DNA of 21,040 bases, taken from NCBI GenBank assembly GCA_001820655.1, contig MHQM01000050.1, positions 1 through 21,040 on the forward strand, in the 5' to 3' direction. Below the pieces are notes generated by a model, which made no database searches, had not been told where the DNA came from, and saw only the letters and a program-made list of their open reading frames with translations. Every line of letters starts with the position of its first letter. Position 1 is the stretch's first letter. This document shows positions 1 to 6,985 of the stretch, piece by piece. The position numbers and the translations under genes are program-made. This DNA comes from Candidatus Sungbacteria bacterium RIFCSPHIGHO2_02_FULL_52_23. GTDB lineage: Bacteria > Patescibacteriota > Minisyncoccia > Sungbacterales > HO2-52-23.

Positions 1-526
1 AAAACACGGAGATTTCTCCATTCTTGATTTTGACGCGCATCCTGATCTGCGGCCGGATTACCATGGCGATCCGTATTCGCATTCGGCCGTGATGCGCCGA
101 TGCTTTGAGCTTGGCGACACGGTATCGCTCACGGAAGTCGGCATCAGAAGCGTGGATCGCGACGTGCGTAAATACATCGCCGCGGAAGAAAAAAAGAATA
201 CGCGCGAAAAATCGCTCAACATCTTTTACGCGCCCGAAGTGCCGGTTGAGAAAATCGCCGCAACACTCAAGAAAAAAGTATACATCAGCATTGATCTTGA
301 CGTGTTTGATCACGCGTTTATGCCCGCAGTCGGCACTCCCCAGCCGGGGGGACTTGGCTGGTATCAGGTCGTGGGGCTTTTGAAGTACGTAATCGCGCGG
401 CATGACGTCATCGGCATGGACGTGGTGGAACTCGCGCCGATCCCCGGCATGGTCGCCCCCGACTTTGCCGCGGCAAAGCTGATTTGGAAGATGATTGAGA
501 TGCTTTATTTGAGAGGCAAGAAATGA
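1..526 (+). CDS. Agmatinase/arginase-family ureohydrolase, 5' truncated
   Basis: Open from base 2 to the TGA at 524-526, giving about 174 residues of the C-terminal part; the true start lies outside the window. Ureohydrolases use a binuclear Mn centre to release urea from agmatine, arginine or guanidino compounds. The metal ligands are visible: DAHPD (D11, H13, D15 of the fragment) and SIDLDVFD (D98, D100), followed by the family motif GTPQPGG and, further on, MDVVELAPIPG. The DPYSH segment after DAHPD favours agmatinase (SpeB-like, putrescine synthesis) over arginase, but substrate cannot be fixed from this fragment. The usual P after the SxDxDxxD motif is H here (FDHAF). A strong terminator follows 18 bp after the stop. 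Confidence 0.9.
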   Translation, partial: KHGDFSILDFDAHPDLRPDYHGDPYSHSAVMRRCFELGDTVSLTEVGIRSVDRDVRKYIAAEEKKNTREKSLNIFYAPEVPVEKIAATLKKKVYISIDLDVFDHAFMPAVGTPQPGGLGWYQVVGLLKYVIARHDVIGMDVVELAPIPGMVAPDFAAAKLIWKMIEMLYLRGKK

Positions 527-544
527 GGACTCTCTGAAGAGGTG

Positions 545-577
545 AAACGGCGTTCCCAGCGGGAACGCCGTTTTGTT
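545..577. terminator. Bidirectional intrinsic terminator between convergent genes
   Basis: A perfect 13-bp stem (545-557 with 561-573, half AAACGGCGTTCCC) closes a 3-nt AGC loop. It is followed by a T-rich tract on the plus strand, and the leading AAA gives T residues on the minus strand. It sits between the agmatinase stop and the FMN reductase stop, so it can end both transcripts. Confidence 0.88.
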
Positions 578-1170
578 TATGACCATGTGACAGGTCTTCC
601 GAGGAGTCGAAGATGCATCTTGACTATGTTTTCTCCGACGATACCCGGATGGAGCATCCACTGTTCATGGCTTTTCGTGGCCATGTTAGAATTCGTAAAG
701 AACGCTGTATGCGGGGGAATGATCATTCCAAGGTGCATGGCAACGGCGGCCATAGTATTTATCGTTGCTTGGCCGCCATCTTCCTCGCATCCGGTCAGGA
801 AACCGACTGGTTTTCCTTTGAGCTGATAATCCGGCGCTTCCAGATGATCAAGCCATTCAAGAAATTTTTGCATGACCGCGTTGGGACCCCACCAACGTGT
901 GGGACTTGCCCAAATGAGCCCGTCGGCGACGAGTAGCCGCGTGAGGAGAGTGCGGATCATTTCCGGAGGATGGGCAGGGACTCTTTGCGCAGTGCTCATT
1001 GCCGGAAGGTGCATGCTTTCCAAATTGATGATATCAGTTGTAACCTGTACATCCGTCCAGCCTGATCTTTCCGGTAGTGTTTGAGAAGCACTTAAAACGG
1101 TTTTTAGTAATCGGTGCGTAGTACCGTTTCGTCCGGAACTATTCATGCCAAGGATTTTAAGAACGATCAT
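577..1170 (-). CDS. NAD(P)H-dependent FMN reductase / flavodoxin-like oxidoreductase
   Basis: 197 residues, a usual length for the NADPH-dependent FMN reductase family (flavodoxin fold). These enzymes reduce FMN or small electrophiles with NAD(P)H. The N-terminal strand followed by the FMN-phosphate loop is seen as LGMNSSGRNGTT (residues 7-18). The second flavin-contacting loop is SPTRWWGPNAVMQKFLEWLD (89-108), matching the family pattern SPxYxxxxxxxLKxxxD. GKPVGFLTG (119-127) is the next core strand. The ATG at 1170 is preceded on the minus strand by GGGAGAGAAG, an acceptable ribosome site; most plus-strand genes here lack one. It converges with the agmatinase and diverges from hpf. A minus-strand TATAAT occurs at 1236-1231, without a well-spaced -35. 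The physiological substrate cannot be told. Confidence 0.85.
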   Translation of the reverse strand: MIVLKILGMNSSGRNGTTHRLLKTVLSASQTLPERSGWTDVQVTTDIINLESMHLPAMSTAQRVPAHPPEMIRTLLTRLLVADGLIWASPTRWWGPNAVMQKFLEWLDHLEAPDYQLKGKPVGFLTGCEEDGGQATINTMAAVAMHLGMIIPPHTAFFTNSNMATKSHEQWMLHPGIVGENIVKMHLRLLGRPVTWS

Positions 1171-1253
1171 AACTCTTCTCTCCCATGATGAGGGGGTAGT
1201 ACCGAGTGATTAAGAGTATTGAGGCATACAATTATAAACTGTGTCAAATTAGA

Positions 1254-1286
1254 AACATGGCGCGATCGCGCCATGTTGTATATAAT
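1254..1286 (+). promoter_or_regulatory. hpf promoter with 24-bp perfect palindrome over the -35 region
   Basis: TATAAT at 1281-1286 is 6 nt from the hpf ATG. No recognisable -35 hexamer exists at 16-18 bp; instead a perfect 24-bp palindrome (1254-1277, half-site AACATGGCGCGA) covers about -39 to -16. The position fits an operator or activator site. It is not followed by a T tract, so it is not a terminator. Confidence 0.6.
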
Positions 1287-1292
1287 ACAGAT

Positions 1293-1709
1293 ATGAGGGT
1301 AACTATACGACATAAAGACATAGAGATGACCGACTCCTTGCGCGAGCATATTGAGCGCAAGATCGTGGAGCCGGTTGGCAAGCGCCTGAAGCGCGAGGTG
1401 GCTTCCGATGCGCCGATTTTGGATATTGAAGCGGCGCGGATCAGCCATCATCACCACAAGGGTATGGTATTTTGCGTGTCGGCATCACTCACTATAGGCA
1501 CGAAATTGATTAGGGCGGAGGCGGTGAATGCGGAAATCTATGCGGCGTGCGACCGCCTGAAAGACGAGCTTTTGCGCGAGATCGTGGGATATAAAACAAA
1601 GCCCCAGTCGCTTTTGAAGCGCGGGGCTCGTATGGCAAAACAGTATCTTAGGCTCAATCCCGCCGCATGGCTCCGGCGCGGGACGCGGGAGAGGGAGGAG
1701 GGGAGATAG
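1293..1709 (+). CDS. hpf: Ribosome hibernation promoting factor (HPF/RaiA family)
   Basis: 138 residues. HPF/YfiA proteins bind the 30S decoding channel and inactivate or dimerise ribosomes in slow growth. The N terminus MRVTIRHKDIEMTDSLREHIERKI matches the family opening (strand, then 'tdalreyiekKi' helix), and the later RAEAVNAEIYAACDRLKDELLREI (residues 74-96) matches the second helix with its YAAID-like core. A histidine run (HHHH, 52-55) lies on the intervening strand. About 40 basic residues follow the domain (KTKPQSLLKRGARMAKQYLRLN...), which is too short for a long-form HPF dimerisation domain, so this is a short form with a positive tail. The ATG at 1293 is chosen over an upstream in-frame start (1206) because that start lies before the -10 box and homology begins at 1293. 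No Shine-Dalgarno is present; the -10 spacing implies a leaderless mRNA. Confidence 0.88.
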   Translation: MRVTIRHKDIEMTDSLREHIERKIVEPVGKRLKREVASDAPILDIEAARISHHHHKGMVFCVSASLTIGTKLIRAEAVNAEIYAACDRLKDELLREIVGYKTKPQSLLKRGARMAKQYLRLNPAAWLRRGTREREEGR

Positions 1710-1710
1710 G

Positions 1711-1750
1711 AGCGTCTGATCCGTAGTATTCTGTGAGACGCTTTCCTTTT
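1711..1750 (+). terminator. Probable intrinsic terminator after hpf
   Basis: AGCGTCT (1711-1717) pairs with AGACGCT (1736-1742) across an 18-nt loop and is followed by TTCCTTTT. The stem is only 7 bp and the loop large, so efficiency is uncertain. Confidence 0.5.
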
Positions 1751-1762
1751 CCCACGAATACG

Positions 1763-1808
1763 TTATAATCGCGCATATGTCAATTTAGCTCTTACAGTAA
1801 GGAGGGGG
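1763..1808 (+). promoter_or_regulatory. Promoter -10 and strong Shine-Dalgarno of the formyltransferase gene
   Basis: TATAAT occurs at 1764-1769 with no convincing -35. AAGGAGG (1799-1805) lies 7 nt before the ATG at 1813. This is one of the few genes in the window with a canonical leader (about 35-40 nt) and ribosome site. Confidence 0.6.
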
Positions 1809-1812
1809 TAGT

Positions 1813-2514
1813 ATGTTGCGTAGAAATGTATTGGTCCTCGCATCTGGAACATCAACAGGAGGAGGCAGCGGAGCTTGGAATCTGGGGAGGGCGGTTGAAC
1901 AAGGCATTCTTCGCGCAAACATAGTCGGTATTGTCTCCCAGTATCCGGATGGCGGTACGCGGGAGATGGCGATGCGTCTGGAGTATCCCTTTTTCCACTT
2001 TCCTCCGCCGTGGACAGCGGCGCGGTATCAAGAGCTTATGAAGAAGACAAGAGCTGAATTCTACATTCTCTCCGGATGGAACCAGCTTGTCCGAGGGCTT
2101 GATCCGAGCAAAACAATTAACAAGCATCCGGCACCTCTGCCGGAGTATGGCGGGAGGGGATGGTGGGGGTATACGGTACATGAACGCATGATTCAGGCAT
2201 ATCGTCTTGGCGAGGTGCAATGTTCCGCAGTGACCTTTCATTTTGTCATAGAAGCGGGAGCAAAAGAGCAAAGCTACGATAAGGGGCCGATCATTTGTAC
2301 GCAGGACGTTCCTATTCTGGCTGGCGACACGGCGGATGATCTTTCGCGGCGGGTGCGTGCCGCGGAGTACCTGTTGGAGCCTCTGATCGTGAATCAGGTG
2401 ATTACCGAAAAAATTCGGTGGAGCGGTAACGTCTCAGAGAGCGTCCATATTCCTCGAGGATTTTTGGTGAGGCGGCCGGTGGAGTTGCTTGAAGACCCAC
2501 GGCTGATTTTTTAG
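1813..2514 (+). CDS. PurN-like formyltransferase (GART family)
   Basis: 233 residues, slightly longer than typical PurN (about 190-215). The family transfers a formyl group from 10-formyl-THF, in PurN to GAR in purine synthesis. The catalytic set is visible: Asn103 and His105 in INKHPAPLP (compare the classical INIHPSLLP) and Asp156 just before GPII (156-160), followed by the conserved QDVPILAGDTADDL and a terminal E...LLEP helix. The N terminus VLVLASGTSTGGG resembles the PurN opening VLxSGxGSN but is diverged. The loop between strands carries extra WNQLVRG and GRGWWGY segments. The neighbours are not purine genes, so another formyl acceptor (for example a nucleotide sugar or amino sugar) is possible. 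The start is fixed by AAGGAGG 7 nt upstream. Confidence 0.78.
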   Translation: MLRRNVLVLASGTSTGGGSGAWNLGRAVEQGILRANIVGIVSQYPDGGTREMAMRLEYPFFHFPPPWTAARYQELMKKTRAEFYILSGWNQLVRGLDPSKTINKHPAPLPEYGGRGWWGYTVHERMIQAYRLGEVQCSAVTFHFVIEAGAKEQSYDKGPIICTQDVPILAGDTADDLSRRVRAAEYLLEPLIVNQVITEKIRWSGNVSESVHIPRGFLVRRPVELLEDPRLIF

Positions 2515-2526
2515 AAGCCAAGCGTG

Positions 2527-2553
2527 AGGAGTTGCGGAAACGCAACTCCTTTT
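2527..2553 (+). terminator. Intrinsic terminator between formyltransferase and secA
   Basis: A perfect 10-bp stem AGGAGTTGCG/CGCAACTCCT (2527-2536, 2541-2550) closed by a GAAA tetraloop and followed by TTT. It starts 12 bp after the formyltransferase stop. Confidence 0.8.
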
Positions 2554-2587
2554 AGAATGCGGGGTGGATTTTTTCGTATTTTAAGCG

Positions 2588-2593
2588 TACACT
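2588..2593 (+). promoter_or_regulatory. Candidate secA -10 box
   Basis: TACACT lies 11 nt before the secA ATG at 2605. No clear -35 or Shine-Dalgarno was found. It fits the short-leader pattern seen at other starts in this window, but it is the weakest example. Confidence 0.4.
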
Positions 2594-2604
2594 ACGTATC
2601 ACTT

Positions 2605-5373
2605 ATGACGTTTTTGTCTAAAATCTTCGGGGATGCGAATGCGCGCTATATACGCTCGCTTGAGCCTATGATTGCGGAAATCGGCACGTTTGAAAAGAAA
2701 TTTGCCGATCTTTCGGACGAAGCGCTTCGCGGCCTTACGGAGGATTTCAAAAAGCGCATCGCCGTGGGCGAGACGCTGGATGCATTGCTGGCCGAGGCAT
2801 TTGCCGCTGTCCGTGTCGCCTCATCGCGCGCTTTGAACAAGCGCCATTTTGACGTACAGCTGATCGGAGGCATTGTTCTGCATCAGGGTAAAATAGCGGA
2901 GATGAAGACGGGCGAGGGTAAGACGCTCGTCGCAACTCTGCCGCTGTACCTCAATTCTCTTGCGGGTCGCGGCGTGCATCTCATCACCCCCAATGATTAT
3001 CTTTCGCGCGTGGGGGCTGGCTGGATGGGGCCCGTGTATCACGTGCTTGGTACGACAGTCGCCGTGATCGCGCATGATTTTTCAGGCATGTATGATCCGG
3101 CATTTGAAGATCCACACCCGCACGGCGACTCGCGGCTCAATCATTTCCGCCCCGTTACGCGCCACGAAGCATATGCGGCGGATATTACGTATGGCACCAA
3201 TAACGAACTTGGATTTGATTATCTGCGGGATAATCTTGAGTATGACCCGCGCGTCTTGCGTCAGTCCCGACGCATCCTCCGACGGGAGCGTCGGAGTCCC
3301 GGTCGGGACTCCGATCTTGCGTCGGAGCGCACTCATATGTTTGCGATCGTAGACGAAGTTGACTCCATTCTCATTGACGAGGCACGCACACCTCTGATCA
3401 TTTCAGCGCCGGACACGGAAAGCGGCGCGCTCTACGGCACGTTTGCCAAACTCGTCCCCCAACTCAAGGAAAAAGACGATTACAATGTAGATGAGAAGTT
3501 CAAAGCGGTGACGATTACGGAAGCGGGGATTGATAAGGTGGAGCAATTACTCGGAGTCGCCAATATCTACGAAGAAAAGGGGATACGCTTTGTTAGGCAC
3601 TTGGAATCGGCGCTCCGCGCGCATACGCTTTTTTTCCGCGACCGCAACTATGTGGTCAAAGACGGCGCCGTGATCATCGTGGACGAATTTACCGGGCGGC
3701 TCATGCCGGGCAGACGCTGGAGCGAAGGCCTGCATCAGGCGGTTGAAGCAAAAGAGGGAGTGATGGTACAGCAAGAGTCGCGGACTCTCGCGACGATTAC
3801 GTTTCAGAATTATTTCCGTATGTATGACAAGCTCGCGGGCATGACCGGCACCGCGCAGACGAGTGCTGAAGAATTTCATAAAGTATATGGCCTTGATGTG
3901 ATTACGATCCCGACTCATCGCCCCATGGTCCGCGACGACCGCGGCGACCTGATCTTCCGCAGTGAGCGAGGCAAGTTTCAGGCCGTGGTACGCGAGGTAA
4001 AAGCGCTCTCCCAAAAAGGCCAGCCGGTGCTGATCGGCACGGTATCCATTGAAAGAAGCGAGCGGCTCTCGCGCATGCTTGAAATAGAGGGTGTGCGACA
4101 CTCGGTGCTGAATGCAAAGAACCATGAGCAGGAAGCGCTGATCATCGCGCAAGCCGGGCAAAAAGGCGCCGTGACTGTCGCGACCAACATGGCAGGAAGA
4201 GGAGTGGACATTATTCTTGGCGGCAGCGAGCCTGATCCGCGTGACGCGGAGGAAGTACGCCAGGCGGGAGGACTGCATGTCATCGGCACCGAGCGGCACG
4301 AGGCGCGCCGTATAGACAATCAGCTACGCGGGCGCGCAGGCAGGCAGGGCGATCCCGGCGCGTCACAGTTTTTCGTATCGCTTGAGGATGATCTCATGCG
4401 CGTCTTCGGCTCGGAGAAGATCAAGCGGATGATGGAAGTGCTGGGGCTTCCCGAAGACGAAGCGATTGAGAATAGAGTTGTTTCGCGCTCCATTGAGTCG
4501 GCACAGGGCAAGATTGAGGGTCTGCATTTTGATTCGCGCAAGCAAGTTTTGGAATATGACGATGTATTGAGCAAACAGCGCGTTGCAGTATATCGCCGGC
4601 GGCGCGACATACTATTTACGTCCGAGGCGGCATGGCTGAAAGAGCATATTGCGGAGATGATCATGGAGGAAGTCCGCAGGATTGTGGACTTTCATACCGC
4701 AGGGGACGAATGGAATCTTGAAGAAATAGCAGAAAACATCAAAGCGATTGCCGATGTGGCGGAAGATGTCGGAGGCAAGCTCCGCGAGCTTGCGGCAGGA
4801 CAGGGAGACAATACGGAGAAGCGCGATGTACTGGCGGGCTATCTCACAGAGACACTCCGTCATGCGTACGACGCGCGCGAAAAAGGCATGGGCGAGGAAG
4901 TCATGCGCGAGATGGCGCGTACGACCCTCCTGCGCTCCATAGACGCGCTCTGGATGGACCATTTGGATGAGATGGAGCATTTGCGCGACTCCGTGCGTCT
5001 ACGCGCATACGGCCAGCGCGATCCTCTGGTGGAATACAAAAACGAAGGATCACGGATGTATCGCGAACTGCAAGCCGCGATCCGCTCGCAGGTCGTGCAG
5101 ACGGTTTTTAAAGCCGGAGGACACATCCACTCCGATATCCCGCAGAAGATAGAGGAGCGCCGTCCGGACGTTTCGTTCGGGCCTCTGCCGGTGATGCCGG
5201 AAACAAGTCTCAATCCGATACTATCCCAGATTAATGCATCTGAAAGCGTCAAGAAAACAACGGCTCCCGAAATTGGCCGAAACGACCCATGCCCCTGCGG
5301 CTCCGGCAAAAAGTATAAAAAATGCGGTGCGATGGATACGGAGGAGCATCAGAGGTTGATGGGAGGAAAATAA
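2605..5373 (+). CDS. secA: Preprotein translocase ATPase SecA
   Basis: 922 residues. SecA is the motor that drives unfolded preproteins through SecYEG. Seen in order: Q-containing HFDVQLIGGIVLHQGKIAEMKTGEGKT with Walker A GEGKT (103-107), LITPNDYLS, ITYGTNNELGFDYLRDN (195-210), Walker B VDEVDSILIDEARTPL (249-264), TIPTHRPM, MAGRGVDI (canonical MAGRGTDI has T), the helicase arginine region RRIDNQLRGRAGRQGDPG, the wing/scaffold domain, and a C-terminal SEC-C zinc motif DPCPCGSGKKYKKCG. An acidic/His-rich lengthening before RHEAYAADITYGTNN looks typical of CPR SecA. Oddities: about 20 extra residues (roughly 221-241) encoded by a palindromic insertion, and glycine in place of the fourth zinc ligand (C896, C898, C907, then G908). 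The ATG at 2605 is preferred to an upstream GTG (2524), which lies inside the preceding terminator region. Confidence 0.97.
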   Translation: MTFLSKIFGDANARYIRSLEPMIAEIGTFEKKFADLSDEALRGLTEDFKKRIAVGETLDALLAEAFAAVRVASSRALNKRHFDVQLIGGIVLHQGKIAEMKTGEGKTLVATLPLYLNSLAGRGVHLITPNDYLSRVGAGWMGPVYHVLGTTVAVIAHDFSGMYDPAFEDPHPHGDSRLNHFRPVTRHEAYAADITYGTNNELGFDYLRDNLEYDPRVLRQSRRILRRERRSPGRDSDLASERTHMFAIVDEVDSILIDEARTPLIISAPDTESGALYGTFAKLVPQLKEKDDYNVDEKFKAVTITEAGIDKVEQLLGVANIYEEKGIRFVRHLESALRAHTLFFRDRNYVVKDGAVIIVDEFTGRLMPGRRWSEGLHQAVEAKEGVMVQQESRTLATITFQNYFRMYDKLAGMTGTAQTSAEEFHKVYGLDVITIPTHRPMVRDDRGDLIFRSERGKFQAVVREVKALSQKGQPVLIGTVSIERSERLSRMLEIEGVRHSVLNAKNHEQEALIIAQAGQKGAVTVATNMAGRGVDIILGGSEPDPRDAEEVRQAGGLHVIGTERHEARRIDNQLRGRAGRQGDPGASQFFVSLEDDLMRVFGSEKIKRMMEVLGLPEDEAIENRVVSRSIESAQGKIEGLHFDSRKQVLEYDDVLSKQRVAVYRRRRDILFTSEAAWLKEHIAEMIMEEVRRIVDFHTAGDEWNLEEIAENIKAIADVAEDVGGKLRELAAGQGDNTEKRDVLAGYLTETLRHAYDAREKGMGEEVMREMARTTLLRSIDALWMDHLDEMEHLRDSVRLRAYGQRDPLVEYKNEGSRMYRELQAAIRSQVVQTVFKAGGHIHSDIPQKIEERRPDVSFGPLPVMPETSLNPILSQINASESVKKTTAPEIGRNDPCPCGSGKKYKKCGAMDTEEHQRLMGGK
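3254..3323 (+). repeat. In-frame palindromic insertion within secA
   Basis: Two overlapping hairpins lie here: CTCCGACG/CGTCGGAG (3277-3284, 3289-3296) and CGGAGTCCCG/CGGGACTCCG (3292-3301, 3304-3313). A further AGTCCCGA (3263-3270) is complementary to 3303-3310, and TCTTGCGTC is repeated directly at 3254 and 3315. It encodes Arg/Ser-rich residues between LRDNLEYDPRVLRQ and THMFAIVDEVDS, where E. coli and B. subtilis SecA have only about 12 linking residues. The insertion adds about 20 residues without breaking the frame. Confidence 0.7.
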
Positions 5374-5568
5374 AAACCAGATAATCATAAGGAAAAGTAT
5401 GAGATGTTATGGACTGTGCGTGCGCTGAGACTTCCCGCTTTGGAGTGATATAATTGATGTAAAAAATGGAGGATATCTTCGTGTTAGATTTTTCCGCATA
5501 GAGGCATATATGGAGATGCCCCGGAAACTCTTTCATGGTTCCTGTTTTTTACTATAAAATCAATCAAT
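5374..5568 (+). promoter_or_regulatory. Intergenic region with two candidate promoters
   Basis: No terminator is visible after secA. TATAAT occurs at 5449-5454 and TATAAA at 5553-5558; the second is 10 nt before the HAD gene ATG (5569), with a loose TTTCAT -35 at 5531-5536. Two very short open frames (from 5466 and 5510) have no ribosome site and I do not call them genes. Nothing else recognised. Confidence 0.4.
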
Positions 5569-6231
5569 ATGATGCGGGCGGTTTTATTTGACCTTGACGG
5601 TGTGCTCATTGAGACGGAATGGGAGACGTTTGTTTTTTATCAGCAATATCTCAAGGTGCATTACGGTATCGACTTGCCAAACAGTGCGTTTCAATTCAAA
5701 GCAGGGCGCAAATCTGCTGATTTCTGGCGTGATGTGCTTACGCCGGATCAGCGGAAAGCAGTAGATACTGAGAAATTGACCGAGTTCAAACGTGAGCAGT
5801 TCAACGTGCATCCTGACACATATGTCCAAAAAGTATCCGGAGGGAAAGAGCTTATAGAAGCTCTACGAGCACACGGATGGAAGACTGGACTTACGACACA
5901 AAATGAAGAACGGATGATGCAGACGGTTCTTGCATGGCTTGATATCTCCTTACTGTTTGATGTGAAGCTCTCGCTTAAAGACATTGAAAAGAAGAAACCC
6001 GACCCGCAGATCTATTTGAAGGCCGCCGGTATCCTGGGCGTCAACCTTTCGCAATGCATTGTCATTGAAGATTCTGAAGACGGTGTGAACTCAGCAAAAG
6101 CCGCCGGAATGTACTGTCTTGCCATACGGCATTCATATACTCCGGCTAGCCATCTGCATGAAGCAGACACGGAAGTAAAAGCGCTTCAGGAGATATCCCC
6201 AGAATTCATAGAAAAAATCATCCGCCAATGA
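5569..6231 (+). CDS. HAD-superfamily phosphatase/phosphomutase (beta-PGM-like)
   Basis: 220 residues, normal for the subclass of HAD enzymes with a helical cap between motifs I and II. Motif I is FDLDGVL (nucleophile D8, acid/base D10), motif II LTTQNE (T109/T110), motif III lysine K143 in KKKPDPQIY, and motif IV VIEDSEDGVNSAKAAGM with D168 and D171. The KKPxPxIY and EDSxxGVxAAxAAGM signatures are those of the phosphatases/beta-phosphoglucomutase-like group, acting on small phosphorylated metabolites; the substrate cannot be predicted. The reading frame has a tandem ATG ATG at 5569 and 5572; I keep the first. No Shine-Dalgarno; a -10 box lies 10 nt upstream. It converges on the kinase gene with a shared terminator. 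Confidence 0.85.
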   Translation: MMRAVLFDLDGVLIETEWETFVFYQQYLKVHYGIDLPNSAFQFKAGRKSADFWRDVLTPDQRKAVDTEKLTEFKREQFNVHPDTYVQKVSGGKELIEALRAHGWKTGLTTQNEERMMQTVLAWLDISLLFDVKLSLKDIEKKKPDPQIYLKAAGILGVNLSQCIVIEDSEDGVNSAKAAGMYCLAIRHSYTPASHLHEADTEVKALQEISPEFIEKIIRQ

Positions 6232-6268
6232 AAATGCGGAAAGGGCATGGTAAGCACTTTCCGCATTT
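6232..6268. terminator. Intrinsic terminator between convergent HAD and kinase genes
   Basis: A 12-bp stem AAATGCGGAAAG/CTTTCCGCATTT (6232-6243, 6257-6268) with a 13-nt loop, starting directly after the HAD stop codon. Flanking A and T residues give short U tracts on both strands, so it may serve both genes. The U tracts are weak. Confidence 0.65.
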
Positions 6269-6292
6269 GACTTTGGGCGCATCGTGGCATTC

Positions 6293-6985
6293 TTATAGAA
6301 TGCCGTCCATGCCCGTATAGATGGAAAGATCGTTGTGGTCTCCGTTGTGCGAGCTGTTATCAATCCAGTGGTGAAGCCTATTTTTGTGCTGACTGAAGTA
6401 CTTACTTTCAAACTCTTCGGTCAGCTGAAAGCGCGTGCGCATTTCTTCCGGAGCGCGATAGATGTCGCGCTTGCATAGGCGCGCAAAGCGCACATCTGAC
6501 GGAGCGTGGACATAAAACAGTCGATCCATGCTTTTTAGATGTACGATCGCAACGCCTTCCAGTGACAGCACGCCTGGTTTTCCCTTGGGAGGAATCAGGT
6601 TGATCTCACCGGTAAGTCGGCCTCTGTCCGCCCGATTGTAGACATTCCGCAGATGTACTGGGTGTCCACATTTGAGCGTTTGCAGGACTTCTTCCAATCG
6701 TTCAAAATTCCACCATGTCATCTGGTCGCGCCGTCGGGCCGCTTCTTCCGGGCCCAGACGGATACCCTCGGCAAGCCATTCTGCTCTCTCCTCGCTGGAG
6801 AGAATAAAAAATGCATCCAAGGAAAGCGTAGCTGACCATAAACCCATCTCATTTGCGATGGTGGCAATCCCAGGAGCGACTTTACTGGTTTTTCCGGCTC
6901 CAGCGCGCCCTGTTATGCCGATGACGGCAATGCCATTCTTTACGGATGCGAGCGCACTGGGAAGTGTACTATACACAATCGTCAT
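6293..6985 (-). CDS. P-loop kinase of the uridine kinase/phosphoribulokinase family
   Basis: 230 residues. Walker A is GITGRAGAGKT (residues 23-33). SLDAFF (55-60) sits where uridine kinases carry their DDFY-type substrate loop, WWNFERLEEVLQTLKCGHPVHLRNVYNRAD (91-120) matches the family W.P..fD...l...l..lk.G..v..P.Y pattern, VLSLEGVAIV (139-148) matches the second core strand with its catalytic EG, and RFARLCKRD (166-174) resembles the lid arginines. These support NTP-dependent phosphorylation of a nucleoside or sugar; uridine is only the family default. The ATG at 6985 overlaps the preceding HAD gene by 17 bp and is preceded by AGAGGA at 7 nt, so the two are translationally coupled. The His/Asp-rich C terminus beyond residue 195 has no counterpart I recognise. 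Confidence 0.75.
   Translation of the reverse strand: MTIVYSTLPSALASVKNGIAVIGITGRAGAGKTSKVAPGIATIANEMGLWSATLSLDAFFILSSEERAEWLAEGIRLGPEEAARRRDQMTWWNFERLEEVLQTLKCGHPVHLRNVYNRADRGRLTGEINLIPPKGKPGVLSLEGVAIVHLKSMDRLFYVHAPSDVRFARLCKRDIYRAPEEMRTRFQLTEEFESKYFSQHKNRLHHWIDNSSHNGDHNDLSIYTGMDGIL

Noticed and set aside
1167..1457. Minus-strand open frame of 96 codons overlapping hpf
   Set aside because: It lies across the hpf coding region and its promoter, has no family features, and hpf is clearly recognised on the other strand.
1190..1813. Identical 12-mer GAGGGGGTAGTA at 1190 and 1802
   Set aside because: Several chance 12-mer pairs are expected in 21 kb; the second copy is simply the Shine-Dalgarno region of the formyltransferase gene.
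3254..3323. 9-bp direct repeats as a target-site duplication of a transposon
   Set aside because: The copies are 61 bp apart, not a multiple of three, so clean excision would break the secA frame; no transposase or terminal repeats are present.
3547..4299. Long minus-strand open frame of 250 codons inside secA
   Set aside because: It is antisense to conserved SecA motifs and its translation has no recognisable domain; it results from codon bias on the opposite strand.
5466..5554. Short open frames in the secA-HAD gap as leader peptides
   Set aside because: They are 11-15 codons, lack a ribosome site and have no run of regulatory codons or attenuator hairpin.
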